Translations under genes and position numbers: made by a program
Shown: one piece after another, positions 63,772 to 64,000 of the stretch
Numbering within the stretch: the first letter of the stretch is position 1
Layout of the letters: every line of letters begins with the position of its first letter
The notes under the pieces: model-generated
Databases searched by the model: none
The model's input: the letters and a program-made list of their open reading frames with translations, nothing else
Told to the model about the DNA's origin: nothing
Origin: Alphaproteobacteria bacterium
Lineage (GTDB): Bacteria; Pseudomonadota; Alphaproteobacteria; Puniceispirillales; Puniceispirillaceae
DNA: 64,000 nucleotides
Direction: 5' to 3'
Assembly: GCA_016780775.1 (NCBI GenBank)
Contig: JADHLI010000003.1
Location: 1 to 64,000, forward strand

Positions 63772-63946
63772 TTCCCCCCTTGAATGAACCTTTGCTAAAA
63801 AGTTTGATAGAAAAATAAACGCTGTTTTAAGCCAACGATAAAATAATGATCTAACCTTTTAGTTATTTTTAGGCTTGCAGTTTTTTAAATTCTATTCAAG
63901 CATTATAATTAACAACTGCTCAAAATTGGCAAGGGGGGATTTTCCC

Positions 63947-64000
63947 ATGAGTGATACCGGACGTGTAGACAGCGTGACTACCTATGGTCATAAAACGGCT
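63947..64000 (+). CDS. Start of an unidentified gene, cut by the window end
   Basis: An ATG behind the strong ribosome site AAGGGGGGAT opens a frame of 18 codons, MSDTGRVDSVTTYGHKTA, that continues past the window. It is too short to recognise. It is divergent from the TRAP permease, so it may be co-regulated with it. Confidence 0.6.
   Translation, partial: MSDTGRVDSVTTYGHKTA

Noticed and set aside
1-64000. CRISPR array, insertion sequence, tRNA or rRNA genes
   Set aside because: I found no regularly spaced identical repeats, no transposase-like protein and no tRNA-like cloverleaf or rRNA segment by reading; a dedicated scan could still find a short RNA.

Overview
The window reads as a piece of chromosome from a free-living, probably marine alphaproteobacterium. 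It carries two TRAP dicarboxylate-type transporters, many catabolic enzymes for organic acids, purines and sugar acids, a Zur-controlled zinc operon, and no rRNA, tRNA, insertion sequence or CRISPR array that I could see. The gene styles and moderate GC content resemble SAR116-type (Puniceispirillum-like) genomes, but that placement is an inference, not a measurement. Base composition is uneven: the cell-surface block (about 6-18 kb) and the zinc block (about 20.7-24.4 kb) are visibly more AT-rich than the metabolic genes.

Layout. 1-2.3 kb: the end of a CaiB-type CoA-transferase gene, then a rhodanese / GrdB-PrdB-like pair on the minus strand. 2.4-18.3 kb: a surface and secretion block with a 29-unit Sel1 protein, a secreted Ig-like protein with a POTRA-like tail, a very large flagellin carrying cadherin-like repeats, and a 2.6-thousand-residue Calx-beta protein ending in an outer-membrane barrel. 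18.4-24.3 kb: the tungstate importer tupBCA and the zinc system znuA / znuCB-zur around a near-canonical Zur box. 24.4-28.4 kb: two DMT permeases, a PLP enzyme and an enol-lactonase-type hydrolase.

28.6-38.6 kb: a divergent catabolic cluster. On minus are a BASS-type permease and an Asp/Glu-racemase-family enzyme. On plus are a TPP enzyme, a muconate-cycloisomerase-type enolase, a DadA-like dehydrogenase, a complete TRAP transporter and a DgoK-type sugar kinase. 38.8-43.7 kb: an oxidoreductase with succinate-dehydrogenase architecture in the order B-C-D-A, followed by a two-subunit class I fumarase. Its flavoprotein lacks the histidine that covalently holds FAD. 43.7-46.7 kb: small housekeeping or unknown genes and nudC.

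46.8-52.8 kb: a urate-to-glyoxylate pathway arranged as a divergon. Minus strand: allantoinase-OHCU decarboxylase fusion, allE, allA and an NCS2 purine permease. Plus strand: HIU hydrolase and the membrane urate hydroxylase PuuD. The permease leader contains an in-frame amber codon. 52.9-58.7 kb: a formamidase-like hydrolase, then HpaI-type aldolase, uronate dehydrogenase, an IlvD/Edd dehydratase and an unassigned permease, which together suggest uronate or sugar-acid breakdown. 58.9-63.8 kb: an AtuA-type pair, a D-2-hydroxyacid dehydrogenase and a fused TRAP QM permease. A new gene starts at 63947 and runs off the end.

The observations I would look at first are the amber codon in the purine permease, the cadherin-bearing flagellin, the SDH-like complex with a Cys at the flavinylation position, and the GrdB/PrdB-rhodanese pair.
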